In this document: piece after piece, positions 20,945 through 31,242 of the stretch | Layout: each line of letters opens with the position of its first letter | Position numbering within the stretch: position 1 is the first letter of the stretch | Assembly: GCA_051294375.1 (NCBI GenBank) | Contig: CM119268.1 | Location: forward strand, 19,536,625-19,600,624 | Direction: 5' to 3' | DNA length: 64,000 bases | Origin: Paraspadella gotoi | Taxonomy: Eukaryota > Chaetognatha | Made by a program: the position numbers and the translations under genes | The notes under the pieces: model-generated | What the model was told of the DNA's origin: nothing | Databases searched by the model: none | Seen by the model: only the letters and a program-made list of their open reading frames with translations

Positions 20945-21547
20945 TCCGTGGGTAAAACCGCGAAAAAATAAAATCGAACGAATCGTTAGGATTTCATGAA
21001 TATCGTTTTCCGCCTCGTGGAGAAATTGTCGATAAACGTAATTTGAATCGAGGGGGGGGGTTTAAAGAAAATAATATGAATCGAGGGGGGGGGTTAAGGA
21101 AGATAATATTGTAATCGCGAGATAAGTAAAAGGCCAACTACTCCAGCTCAACGTAAAAGTTTCGCGACGAATTTGATTTTTGAAAGAGAATTTTTTCTTT
21201 AAATTTTATTTTCTCTTCAAAAAACACGTAATTAGGCGTCATTTCGCAGTTTCATAAATAATTAAGTGAATCCCGCTAGAACTTCAGAGACAGTGAGAAG
21301 ACGACGAGGACAATGACGACGAAAAGGACAAAGACGATAGTCTCCAACGACAATGACGTCAAAAATGACTAAGTATCCAACGTCAAAAGGACAACAATGA
21401 AAAAGACACTAAATCGGCAGCTTTTCTTCGGTCATTTGAGTTCTTCTCAGGTCATTCATCCTTTTCGTAGGAAATGGAACCACAATAAGTCTCTCGATTT
21501 CTCGATATCTTTATTTCTCCATGTTTTTCCACTTGGTTTCCGAGATG
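20945..21547. other. Right-arm sequence with poly-G runs, no gene seen
   Basis: Two GAATCGAGGGGGGG blocks at 21,045-21,062 and 21,077-21,094, probably a short duplication. The remainder mirrors 12,060-12,660. Confidence 0.55.
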
Positions 21548-21549
21548 AA

Positions 21550-21629
<80 letters not shown>

Positions 21630-21699
21630 AGGGATAGAAAAACGGGAAGGAAAGAAACAAGAGAGAAAGAGGAAAAGAAAGAGAGAGAGAGAAAAGAGA

Positions 21700-21748
<49 letters not shown>
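21548..21748. repeat. Interrupted (GA)n microsatellite
   Basis: GA-dinucleotide blocks at 21,548-21,630 and 21,678-21,748 with an AGGGAAGGGATAGAAAAACG linker. Confidence 0.95.
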
Positions 21749-21750
<2 letters not shown>

Positions 21751-22059
21751 TGATAATTTTTTTCCTGCTGCTTTTTCATGACTGAAGCTCGCTTTTGATC
21801 CTTTCATTCGTTCGTTCATACGTTCATTCATCGATAATTCATTCATTGTGCTCTTTATGTTGTCAATTCATTGTGTTAATTTGCTTTTGCTGAAAATTTT
21901 CGTCGACTGAATTTACTTTTTTTCCCTGAAATTTGCTTATTTTTTCGTTTATTCGCCTTTTATTCTTTTCTTTTAAAACGATCTTCTTTTATTTTTTTTC
22001 TTCTTTTCTAATTTCTTTTTTTCCGGCTTTGTCTCTTTTCATCTCTTCTCTTTCTATCT
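21749..22059. other. T-rich right-arm sequence, no gene seen
   Basis: T-rich sequence with CATTCATTCGTTCGTTCATA words near 21,805; mirrors 11,560-11,825. Confidence 0.5.
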
Positions 22060-23715
22060 AAACTTTCTATTCTAACCTTTCTTTTTTCCTTGTTTCCTAT
22101 TTTAACCTTTCTTTTTGTTCTATAATTTATTTTCTCTATTCTCACCTTTATATTTTTTTTCTTTTCTCTATTCTTTTCTTTTCTTTATTCTAAAATTTCT
22201 ATTTTTCCTTTCTCTTTTCGTTTCTCTATTCTAACCTTTCTTTTATCCTCTCTCTTTTCTTTTCTCTATTCTAACTTTTCTTTGTTCCTCTCTCTTTTCT
22301 TTTTTCTATTCTAACCTTTCGTTTTTCCTCTCTGTTTCTTTTCTCTATTCTAAACTTCCTTTGTTTTTCTCTCTCTTATTTTTTCTCTTTTCTAACCTTT
22401 CTTTTTTTTTCTCTCTTTCTTTTTTCTATTCTAACCTTTCTTTTTTCTTTTCTCTTTTCTTTTCTCTATTCTAACCTTTGGTTTTTTCCTCTCTCTTTTC
22501 TTTTCTTTATTCTAAATATTTTTTTTCTCTTTTCTTTTCTCTAATCTAACCTTTTTTTTTTCTCTCTCTTTTCTTTCCTTTCATTTTTCTTTTCTTTATT
22601 CTAACCTTTCGTTTTTTCCTCTCCCTTTTCTTTCTCTATTCTAACCTTTCTTTTTCCCCTCTCTTCTTCTTTCTTTTCTCTATTCTAACTTTTCGTTTTT
22701 TCTTCTCTCTTTTCTTTTCTCTATTTTAACCTTTCTTTTTTCCTCTCTTTTCTTTTTTCTATTCTAACCTTTTTTTTTCCACTCTCTTTTTTTTCTCTAT
22801 TTTAACCTTTCTTTTTTTCCTCTCTTTTCTTTTCTTTATTCTAACCTTTCTTTTTCCGCTCTCTTTTCTTATCGCTATTCTAACCTTTCTTTTTTTCTCT
22901 CTCTTCTTTTCTCTATTCTAACCTTTCTTTTTTCCTCTCTCTTTTCCTTTCTTATTCTAACCTTTCTTTTTTTCTCTCTTTTGTTTTCTCCATTTTAACC
23001 TTTCTTTTTTCTCTCACTTCTTTTCTTTATTCTAACCTTTCTTTTTTCCTCTCTTTTCTTTTCTTTATTCTAACCTTTATTTTTTCCTATCTCTTTTCCT
23101 TTCTCTATTTTAATCTTTCTTTTTTCCTCTCTCTTTTCTTTTCTCTATTCTAATCTTTCTTTTTTCCTCTCTCTTGTCTTTTGTCTGTTTTAATTTTTTT
23201 TTACCTCTCTTTGCTTTTCTCTATTAATTTTTTTTCCTCTCTCTTTCTTTTCGCTATTCTATATTCTCTATTTCTCTTTTCTAGCCATTTTTTCTTCTCT
23301 CTTTTCTTTCTCTATTCTAACCTTTCTTTTTTCTCTCTCTTTTCTTTACTCTATTTTAAACTTTTTTATCTTCTCTCCTATCTTTTCTCTATTCTAAACT
23401 TTTTTTTTCTCTCTCTTCTTTTCTCAATTCTAACCTTTATTTTTCCTCTCACTTCTTTTCTTTATTCTAACCTTTATTTTTTCCTCCTCTTTTCTTTTCT
23501 TTACTCTAACCTTTATTTTTTCCTCTCTCTTTTCTTTTTTCTATTCTAACCTTTCTTTTTTTCCCTCTTTCTTTTATTTACTCTGTTCTAACCTTTCTTT
23601 TTTCCTCCCTCTTTCCTTTTCTCTATTCTAACCTTTCTTTTTACCTATCTTTGCTTTTCTCTATACTAACCTTTCTTTTTTCCTCTCTCTTTTCCTTTCT
23701 CTATTCTAACTTTCG
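22060..23715 (+). repeat. Polypyrimidine minisatellite (CTATTCTAACCTTTC + CT/T run), right arm
   Basis: More than 40 units of about 38 bp: CTATTCTAACCTTTC followed by TTTTTTCCTCTCTCTTTTCT with slippage. One strand is almost pure pyrimidine, so Leu/Phe/Ser-rich open frames (for example 23,181-23,549) arise without being genes. Confidence 0.92.
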
Positions 23716-24077
23716 ATTCCGATTGTTTGTTTTTCCTCGTAAAACTTTTTTTTATTTCATGACTTCGCGTCTTCGCACGGAATTTATTTTTCTTCTGGAA
23801 TTCAGAAAAGTAAGTTAACATTAACGAAAACAAATATGGTAAATATATATCCGCTTTCATCTCTTACAATGTTACTTTTTCTTTCTTTCTTTTCTCTTTT
23901 TTTGTTGGTCAATTTCTTTTTTAATCTTTTTTTTTGTTGTTTTTTTTTTCAGAATTTTTCAGATATTTTGTCACTTTTCTTTTTCCAGTTTATTTTCTCA
24001 TTTTATTTTTTAATTATTCTTGTCAATTTCTTTTGACAGTTTTTGCCTAATTTGTATTATATTACATTATATTTTCC
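23716..24077. other. Right-arm T-rich sequence, no gene seen
   Basis: Mirror of 8,700-9,135. Low-complexity T-rich. Confidence 0.5.
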
Positions 24078-24190
24078 ACGAAATGTATTTGACAATTTGT
24101 TAGTCGGACATGTTTCGACTTTGTAGTTCATGAAAACACTAACTGCAGAGTCGAAACATGTCCGACAAATAAATTGTCAAATACATTTCG
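24078..24190. repeat. Foldback with 45-base arms around GACATGTTTCGAC / GTCGAAACATGTC
   Basis: Arms 24,078-24,122 and 24,146-24,190 are near-perfect reverse complements (CGAAATGTATTTGACAATTT outer ends, CGGACATGTTTCGACT inner ends) with a loop of about 23 bases. The inner motif is shared with the foldbacks at 35.86 and 43.62 kb and with 60.71 kb. Confidence 0.85.
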
Positions 24191-24565
24191 TTGTTAAACA
24201 ATTCAAAACTTTTTTTTTCCCGAAAAAGAAAGAAAATACGCAATATATTTTCTACATTCTGAGTGCCTCTCAAACTAAATATCAGCTCCTGAGCACTTGT
24301 TTTCTAGTTTGCATTTTCTGCATTCTGTTTGCTCTAAGATTTATGACAATATAATTTTCTCAGACTCAAAGGATAGTAACGGTTATGAGAGAATCGATTG
24401 CATATCGGGAAGGGAGCGCTCATTTTCTTGTTTGTTTTGTTTTGTTTTTTTGTTTGTTTTTGTTATTTTTTCTGAACAATTGAAAGAATATTACAATTTT
24501 ATTAAATATGAATTTTGGGAGAATATCAAATTATTTTCGTTAATATGTAAAAAATAATTCTATCT
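24191..24565. other. Right-arm sequence, no gene seen
   Basis: Mirror of 8,150-8,590. Contains a TTTGTTTTGTTTTGTTTTTT run near 24,435-24,465. Confidence 0.5.
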
Positions 24566-24589
24566 CTATCTTCTTCCTCTCTCTTCTCT

Positions 24590-24631
<42 letters not shown>

Positions 24632-24645
24632 GCTCTCTGTCTTTC
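24566..24645. repeat. Interrupted (CT)n microsatellite
   Basis: CT dinucleotide run with single CC interruptions. Confidence 0.9.
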
Positions 24646-24821
24646 TTTTAACGCCCTTCTTACTCTTCTCATCTGTGTTTCGCTTCCTTTTAACGTTTGT
24701 ATCCTCACATCAGTGACGTATGTCTGTCGTCTGTTGGGACTTAATAATTTAAACAAAAAATAAAGAAAAGGAGAAAAAAATACAAAAAAGACAAGAGAGA
24801 CTGACTGAAAGACAGACACAG

Positions 24822-24825
<4 letters not shown>

Positions 24826-24891
<66 letters not shown>

Positions 24892-24915
24892 ACGAAAGAT
24901 AGAAAGAAAGAAAAA
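24826..24915. repeat. (GAAA)n microsatellite
   Basis: About twenty GAAA units with one deletion at 24,856. Confidence 0.95.
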
Positions 24916-25257
24916 AAAATTGAGAGTTACATGCATCTTCCTATTCAATCATTTGCTATAATATTTTCATCATGCTTGTCAATAGTTCTGATTGTCTCTT
25001 TTGTCAATTCTGCAGCAAAATTGTTGTTTGCGAATTCTGTGGCAAAAGCTTCATCTGCCTACTCTGCAGTATAATTGTCGTCTATCAATTCTGCAGCAAA
25101 AATGTCGTCCGGTCAATTCCCTGCGATGATATTTAATATTTTCAGTGATGATTAAAGTAATAAAAGTGATAAAAGTAATGAAATCTTAAAATAAAAAATC
25201 TTAAAAGCAATAGGGATCGAGCCTGCTTTTGATGTTAACCAAATATTGATGCTGAAG
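24916..25257. other. Right-arm sequence with diverged CTGCAGCAAAA repeats
   Basis: Between about 24,990 and 25,110 a roughly 36-base motif recurs imperfectly (CAATTCTGCAGCAAAA, TTGTCGTCTATC, AAATGTCGTCCGGTC). It is mirrored around 7,290-7,430. No gene is seen. Confidence 0.45.
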
Positions 25258-25485
25258 AGACAGTAATTATTGATAAGTGTTAATGACAGAACCGTTCAAT
25301 ATAAGCAATCCATGAGCTTCGGATCAGGCTGTAACACCATGTTACAGGCGGGTTAAGCGCCCCGTCCCTCTTAACTGCCAGACGACCACCGGGCGAGAAC
25401 CCCGGACCTTTGGGTTGGGAGGCGAATGACTTGCCTCCAGCACCAATGGCCGCTGATGAAGGGTTGGTAGATTTTAGTCCACCAT
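25258..25485 (-). mobile_element. tRNA-like SINE (family S1), copy 3
   Basis: Minus-orientation copy: TGACAGAACCGTTC end, CACCATGTTACAGGCGGG, GCCCCGTCCCTCTTAACTGC, the T-arm-like GGGCGAGAACCCCGGACC, GGGAGGCGAATGACTTGCC arm, and the ATTTTAGTCCACCAT end. It is mirrored by copy 2. Confidence 0.7.
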
Positions 25486-25676
25486 ACATCCCCCCCTCCC
25501 GTCGGGAGAAGTCTGTTGCGTCTCTTCAGTGAATTGTTGTTGTTGGTGGAAAGTTCGTCACCAAGTTGAGGCATGTTGCCTGATGTGTTGTGGGCGGAAA
25601 ATGCATCGCCAGGTTGAAGCATGTTGCCTGAAAGGGTTGCTGTTGCTGTTGTGTTCGGAAGTCGGGCTCACCAATA

Positions 25677-25906
25677 AAGAGACAGTAATTATTGATAAGT
25701 ATTAATGACAGAACCGTTCAATATAAGCAGTCCCTGAGCTTCGGATCAGGCTGTAACACCATGTTACAGGCGGGTTGAGCGCCCCGTCCCTCTTAACTAT
25801 CAGACGACCACCGGGCTAGAACCCCGGACCTTTGGGTTGGGAGGCGAATGACTTGCCTCCAGCACCAATGGCCGCTGATGAACGGTTGGTGGATTTTAGT
25901 CCACCA
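25677..25906 (-). mobile_element. tRNA-like SINE (family S1), copy 4
   Basis: A near-identical sister of copies 3 and 5 with intact GGTGGATTTTAGTCCACC foldback end at 25,888-25,905 and the 17-base T-arm-like block at 25,811-25,827 (5-bp stem, 7-base loop). It is mirrored by copy 1 at 6,408. Confidence 0.72.
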
Positions 25907-26204
25907 TAATGCGATGATAACCAAAAAAAGCGAAGTAGTTTTTATATAAAAACAGCGTGACGACAACGACGACGACGACGACGACGAATCAATATCGAGC
26001 CTGAACCGGCTTCGCCGGTAGGCTCGATAAAAAGACACAGTCGGCTTTAAAAACTGGAAGAGAAAAAAGTAGTGAACATCGCAGAAAAGATAGCGAGTGA
26101 ACGAAAATATGAGGAGGCGAGATGATCGGACTAAGCCAAGTTGGAAACGGGTTACTATATGAAATTTAAAATTTTCCCAGAACTTCCAATTTTCTCCTAT
26201 ATTC
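25907..26204. other. Right-arm sequence with (GAC)n patch
   Basis: An ACGACGACGACGACGACGA run at 25,966-25,986 and the GAACCGGCTTCGCCGGTAGG inverted repeat near 26,002-26,022. No gene is seen. Confidence 0.55.
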
Positions 26205-26470
26205 GAAATTAGGTTAATTTTTGTAGTTAAAAATTAGGTTATAAGTTAAGGTTAGGGATGAGGTGAATTATAGGGTTACCGATTAAGGTTAGGGACTTGA
26301 GTTAATGACTCGTGTTTATGGTTGGAGATTAGATTAGAAATTCGGGATAAGGGTTTCGGGTTTTTGTTTAGGATTAGGTTAGACTTAAGGATTAGGGTTA
26401 AACGATTAGGCTTAAAGATTAGGGTTAGGGATTGGTTTTTAAGTTTAAAAACGTATTTAGGTTAAATATT
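26205..26470 (+). repeat. Degenerate telomere-like TTAGGG sequence
   Basis: Words such as AAGGTTAGGGA, TTAGGGTTAAACGATTAGG and GATTAGGGTTAGGGATTGG occur in an irregular arrangement. It is the mirror of 5,820-6,075. Confidence 0.5.
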
Positions 26471-26956
26471 AAGATTAAAATTTACTTTTGGGATAAGCGA
26501 ACAGAAATGGGGCACTCTCGAAAAAGCGAGTCAAAAAGAGAAGTGAAGAGCTTTTACTATCATGATACTAATATCTCTACTTCCCATTAAATACAACCGC
26601 CTACTTATTCTTTCTTTTATTTGATCTCTTTCTTTCTCCCTTTTTTTTGTTCGCACTCTCTTTTCTCTCTCCCCAAACCTCCTCTCCCGCTCCCCATTCT
26701 CTCCCCCCCATGGCGTCTGCCCCGAGGTCCGATGCGCTTCACAAATATTTGTATTGTGTTTAGCATTAGCATATTTTTTCACGTCTATGAATCCTGGAAG
26801 GGCTAAGAGTTGTTTTGGAGGAGGAGGAGGAGGAGGAGGAAGAAGAAGAAGTGGGGGTCTTTAGAAGACGGAGTGAAGAAGAGAAGAGAAGAAAGTTAAA
26901 AAGGAAGAGAATTATAATATACACTGCGGCGCAAAAAAAAGAAGACGGTTCCATTG
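26471..26956. other. Edge of inverted repeat 1 and a (GGA)n tract
   Basis: Inverted repeat 1 ends near 26,805. A GGA trinucleotide run at 26,816-26,855 is followed by purine-rich sequence. A plus-strand frame that starts here and continues through the 16-bp array is a repeat translation. Confidence 0.6.
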
Positions 26957-27618
26957 GGATTCCTCCCCAACAGATTCCTCCCACGCGGGATTCCTCCCAC
27001 GCGGGATTCCTCCACAGGGTTTCCTCCCACACGGGATTCCTCCCCAAGGGATTCTTCCCAATGAATTGCTCCCACACGGATTCCTCCCAAAGGAATTCCT
27101 TCACACGGGATTCCTCCCAAAGGAATTCCTCCCACGCGGGATTCCTCCCACACGGGTTTCCTCCCCACAGAATTCCTCCCATGGAATTCCTCCACGCGGG
27201 AATTCCTCCCACACGGGAATTCCTCCCATGCGGGATTCCTCCACATGGGATTCCTCCCACACGAGATTCCTCCACACGAGGATTCCGCCCACACGGAATA
27301 CCTTCTCACGCGGATTCCTCCCATGCGGATTCCCTCCACACACTGATTTTCCCACGCGGGATTCCTCCCACACGTGATTCCTCCCACGCGGGATTCCTCC
27401 CACACGGTATTCCTTCCCATGCGGATTCTCTCCCACACGAAGGTATTCCTCCCACGCGGGATTCCTCCCATGCGGGATTCTTCCCACGCGGGATTTTCCT
27501 CCACACGGGATTCCTCCCACGCGGGATTCCTCCCACGCGTATTCCTCCCACACGGGATTCCTCCACGCAGGATTCCTCTCACACAGGATTTCCTCCCACG
27601 CGGGATTTCTCCCACGTC
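26957..27618 (+). repeat. 16-bp satellite array (unit GGGATTCCTCCCACGC)
   Basis: About 40 imperfect units; CACG/CACA and GCGG/ACGG variants alternate, with some one-base deletions. Because 16 is not a multiple of 3 and the unit lacks stops in most frames, three codon phases merge into 16-residue periodic translations (Gly-Ile-Pro-Pro-Thr-Arg-Asp-Ser-Ser-like). These give open frames up to about 290 codons on both strands. I regard them as artefacts of the repeat. Confidence 0.93.
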
Positions 27619-27627
27619 CAAAAAAAA

Positions 27628-28085
27628 AACAAGTTTGAGCAAACAATGTCGATCTGCTCTACGATAATAAGTGTGTAATAAGCGTACTGGTGTCACTTGG
27701 ACATAATTTAATCAACTTGCATTATTGGTCAACGGCATACTTTGGTCAACTTGACAAAATTTGGTTAAACTGGCATAATAATTTGGTCAACAGGGCATAA
27801 TTTGGTCAACTGGCATTAATTTGGTTAACCTGCAGAATTTTGTCAACTGGCATATTTTTGTCATTGCATAATTTTGGTCAATCAATCAATCAATCAAATC
27901 AGAGAGAGATAAGAGAGAGAGAAACTTTAAAAAATTCAAATAAATATGTCTTTTGGTTTTCTAATTTGAACTCTTTTCCACAACTACGATTACATCAAAA
28001 AAATTTATATTCAGCTTTATCACATACTTTCCTACCCACACACAAAATTTTTTTTAATGAATCAATTTTTTCCTTGAAAAAGAAC
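27628..28085 (+). mobile_element. HX family copy, 5' half, between opposed 16-bp arrays
   Basis: The 5' signature CAAGTTTGAGCAAACAATGT begins at 27,631 right after an A-run. The 18-bp minisatellite follows at 27,700-27,880, then TCAATCAATCAATCAA, a GA stretch and the core (27,940-28,060). No (GGAC)n block or terminal hairpin follows; the opposed 16-bp array starts at 28,114. Confidence 0.78.
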
Positions 28086-28113
28086 ATGCAACAAGAAAGT
28101 TAATCACAATTTA

Positions 28114-28800
28114 AGGGGAGGAATCCCGTGTGGGAGGAATCGCGTGTGGAGGAATCCTGTGTGGGAGGTAATCCTGCGTGGGAGGAATCCCGGGTGGAGG
28201 AATCCTGTGTGGAGGAATCCCGTGTGGGAGGAATCCGTATGTGTGGGAGGGAATCCCGCGTGTGGGAGGAATCCCGCGTGGGAGGAATCCCGTGTGGGAG
28301 GAATCCCGTGTGAGGAGTAATCCCGCGTGGGAGGAATCCGAGTGGGAGGAATCCCGCGTTGGGAGGGGAATCCCTGTGTGAAGGAATCCCGTTGGGAGGA
28401 ATCCCGCGGTGGGAGGAATCCCGCATGGGAGGAATCCCGCTGTGGGAGGGAATCCGCGTGGGAGGAATCCCGTGTGGAGGAATCCCGCGTGGGAGGAATC
28501 CCGTGTGGGAGGAATCCGCGTGGAGGAATCCGTGTGGGAGGAATCCCGCGTGGGAGGAATTCTTTGGGAAGGGAATCCCGTGTGGGAGAATCCCGTGTGG
28601 GAGGAATTTCTATGGAAGAATTCCATGGGGAGGAATCCGTGTGGGAGGAATTCCTTGGGGAGGAATTCCGTTGGGGAGGAATCCCGCGGGGATGTAATCC
28701 CGTGTGGGAGGAAATCCCCGTGTGGAGGAATACCGTGTGGGAGGGAATCCACGCTGGGAGGAATTCCCGTGTGGGAGGAATCCCGTGTGGGAGGAATACC
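28114..28800 (-). repeat. 16-bp satellite array, opposite orientation
   Basis: About 42 units of the reverse-complement form (GCGTGGGAGGAATCCC). Together with 26,957-27,618 it makes an inverted pair of arrays around one HX copy. Frames across it are repeat translations. Confidence 0.93.
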
Positions 28801-29630
28801 ACAGCCACCAGTAAAAATCTATAAATCAACGAAAAATTTGATTTAAATATGTGTACCTATATAATTAATCAATCAATCGGCAAAGACTAAAATTGTAAAT
28901 CTCACCGAAGAGATAAATCCGGCGAGGTGGAGCGGAAATGGTGACAGTAGAAAATTAAAAAAAAAAACTCACTGATAGTAATAATATGAAATGTAAAATT
29001 AAAAATAAAATTAAAATTAAATAGATTCTATCCGGAAGCGAAAGAAAAAAAAACAGTGAAAAAATAGGGATGACTTTGAAACAAAATGACGAAGTCAAAA
29101 GGTTTCGAGAAAATATTAAAATTTTATTTAATTTTTTTTTTTTTTTAGAGGAAATACCTGATAAAAATTAAAACAACCGACGGAAAAAGGGAACAGTTTT
29201 TTTTTCTGATATATCAATAATTTTTTTATCTCTTTTACTTTCTACTTTATTTTTTTTTAAATCGTGAAAAATACGTAGTTGATGTCAGGTTTTGAAAGTG
29301 ACCATGTCACTGGATGTCATCCTGGGGCGGATTAAGGGGTAAAGAGTCCCTGGACTTCAGGCGGCGGACTAACATTTCTCTAGTCTCCCCGGAGTTGTCA
29401 GCCGCGCGTTGAGACAGACGGACGTCAGCGAAATCTTTATTGACGTTGAATGATGCATAGTTGTCAAGACTATGAATTTGTATGTTTAATTTGACGTAAT
29501 AATTGGCGGCGTATTGAAATTTAATGATTAGACTATGCCGAATAGAGATTTGTGAGAGCTTAAATAGATAAAACTATTAATAAAAGTATCCAAATTAAAA
29601 AAAAAGTGGTAAGAGTGGTGATCAATCTAA
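28801..29630. other. No gene seen; AT-rich with a GC-richer patch
   Basis: Mostly AT-rich. A patch at 29,300-29,420 is GC-richer (GTCACTGGATGTCATCCTGG; GTCTCCCCGGAGTTGTCAGC) and may be the upstream part of the LTR-like sequence that follows. Confidence 0.45.
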
Positions 29631-29639
29631 TCAGAATCG

Positions 29640-29935
29640 AAAACGGATCGGAGGATCGGAGGATCACCGCCAGAATGGAATCATCGAAAGCTGATTGGCT
29701 GAGGTGGAACCGGAATCGACCCATCAGATTGCGAGAACGATGGAACTGTCAAAATCTATCTTGTCTCTGATCCTCTTTCTTAGTTATAAATAGACTTAGT
29801 TCTCCTTCAGTTTCAGTAGCATTGATCCAGACTCCTTCGTGCGTCTCACACACTCACCGTCACTTTTTATCTCAGAATAAATCTCGTATTTGATTTCGAC
29901 CTAGAAATCCATGAGTTTTTCCTTAAATGTGGTGG
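29640..29935 (+). mobile_element. LTR-like sequence A (solo LTR candidate)
   Basis: Homologous over about 250 bases to the minus-strand sequence at 55,092-55,345 (shared GGATCGGAGGATCGG, ATGGAACTGTCAAAAT, ATAAATAGAC, GACTCCT-GTG, TCAGAATAAATCTC, TTGATTTCG). It has a TATA box, a downstream AATAAA and a primer-binding-site-like sequence immediately after its end, which is the order expected of a long terminal repeat. No gag or pol sequence follows, so it appears to be a solo or truncated copy. The left boundary is uncertain and could lie up to 300 bases further left. Confidence 0.6.
29785..29793 (+). promoter_or_regulatory. TATA box of LTR-like sequence A
   Basis: TATAAATAG is conserved as ATATAAATAGACC in reverse complement at 55,193-55,210. 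It lies about 90 bases upstream of the AATAAA at 29,876-29,881, as in a compact R region. Confidence 0.6.
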
Positions 29936-29941
29936 CAGCGG
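29930..29941 (+). other. Primer-binding-site-like sequence
   Basis: TGGTGGCAGCGG directly follows the LTR-like end. It begins with TGG, the complement of a tRNA CCA tail, and resembles binding sites in many Ty3/Gypsy-type elements. The matching tRNA is not identified. Confidence 0.45.
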
Positions 29942-30977
29942 TGCGATTCAAACCAACGCCTCCGAAGAGACTAGTTTCGAACAAGTGACTTTCCTTTTAC
30001 TTTTTCTCAGAGTTTATTCCTTTTTTCTTTTACGAGCGATCTATTTTGCAAGTTATCCACACTCCGGCGCTCCACTGCTCCGTCGCTCTACAGTAGAGCC
30101 AAACTTTGTCTATGGGGTGGGTGAGTTGTTTGATTTGGGAACCTTCCCAAATGAAACTTCATACATTTCTGAGAAAACTTTCAATGGACGTAAATTTTCC
30201 AAAATGGCTAGAAGCACTAGTAATTATTTTTTTTAATACTTATTTATAGATAGGAAATGTTAAAATTTTTTTTGGCATTTAGTATTTTTAATGGCAGATT
30301 CATATAGCTTATAAAAAGTTGTCTACACAAAGTATAATTCTTTTTTCAATATTTTGATGATAGGTCGGTCAAAATTGGGAAAAACCTGAAAAAATTAACC
30401 TCATCATCATCATTCGATAATTTTAGTAGTTTTTGCTTACTTTCAGTAACAAAACATCTAAATTTTAAAAAGTTGTAATTATATTTTTTGCCTAACTTTT
30501 TAGCTCTATCAGAATAAATTAAAAAAACTTGAAATATCCAATTTTTTTTTACATTATATAGAAAAATATTAATTTTAATTAACGAATTATTCATGGTTTG
30601 GAACATTTTTTCAAAAAAATATTTTAACACAATAACTAATACCAATAATGAATTCGTTTAATACTGTTCCCATTAAAATTTGAATTTGGTCGGCTACCGC
30701 TATCTACAGCTCCAATGCTCTGCCGCTCCGCTGCTCCACAGCTACACTGCTTTGCTCCACCGCTCTCTCACTCCGCTTCGTTCCTATTTTCTTTTCCCCT
30801 CTTTCCTCCATGTATCTTTCTCTCCTCCTCTTTTCATCCTTCCTCCTCTTTTTTTACCTCAATTCCAAAACTCAATCAAATTTCTTTCTCCTTTTTCAAT
30901 TCCTATTCTTCATCCCCTTTTTTCACAACTGTTGCCATTTTCCAGTTTATTTATTTTTTTTTATTTCTCTATTTCAT

Positions 30978-31041
<64 letters not shown>

Positions 31042-31242
31042 TTTCACTTTATTTCTCTATTTTCTTCTATTATTCATTCTCTCCTTTTTTCCCTCCATCC
31101 CATCTCCCTCCCTAACCTCTTTCCCCTGCCTTCCCCCTCCACTCCGCCCAGCTCTTGTTTTCTCAACTGTTTCCATTTTCTCCCTTTGATTTCTTTCCCT
31201 CACAAAGAACGGAATTCGCGACAGAGGTTATCATAATTTTTC
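29942..31242. other. No gene seen; pyrimidine-rich stretch
   Basis: AT-rich until 30,660, then pyrimidine-rich. Around 30,715-30,765 CTCCACCGCTC-like words repeat (TGCTCCACAGCTACACTGCT), similar to 30,066-30,090. Frames of 100-173 codons at 30,680-31,236 are Ser/Phe/Leu-rich pyrimidine translations including the CTTT microsatellite. They are not credible proteins. Confidence 0.55.
30981..31042. repeat. (CTTT)n microsatellite
   Basis: About 15 perfect CTTT units. Confidence 0.97.

Larger units (their letters stand above)
17146..26805 (-). repeat. Giant inverted repeat 1, right arm
   Basis: Reverse-complement partner of 5,450-16,800. Its repeats are generally cleaner (intact HX hairpins, regular minisatellite periods). 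It ends at the CCTTCCAGGATTCATAGACG landmark (in reverse complement), after which a GGA tract and the 16-bp array begin with no partner on the left. Whether it is a real inverted duplication cannot be decided from sequence alone. Confidence 0.85.

Noticed and set aside
26815-27678. A 287-codon frame beginning with poly-Glu
   Set aside because: A GGA microsatellite fused to the 16-bp array; opposite-strand frames are equally long.
28104-28829. A 241-codon Pro/Ser-rich frame on the minus strand
   Set aside because: The same 16-bp unit in reverse orientation; no start context or domain.
30680-31236. Frames of 169-173 codons, hydrophobic, membrane-protein-like
   Set aside because: Pyrimidine-rich low complexity with a CTTT run; three overlapping frames are open.
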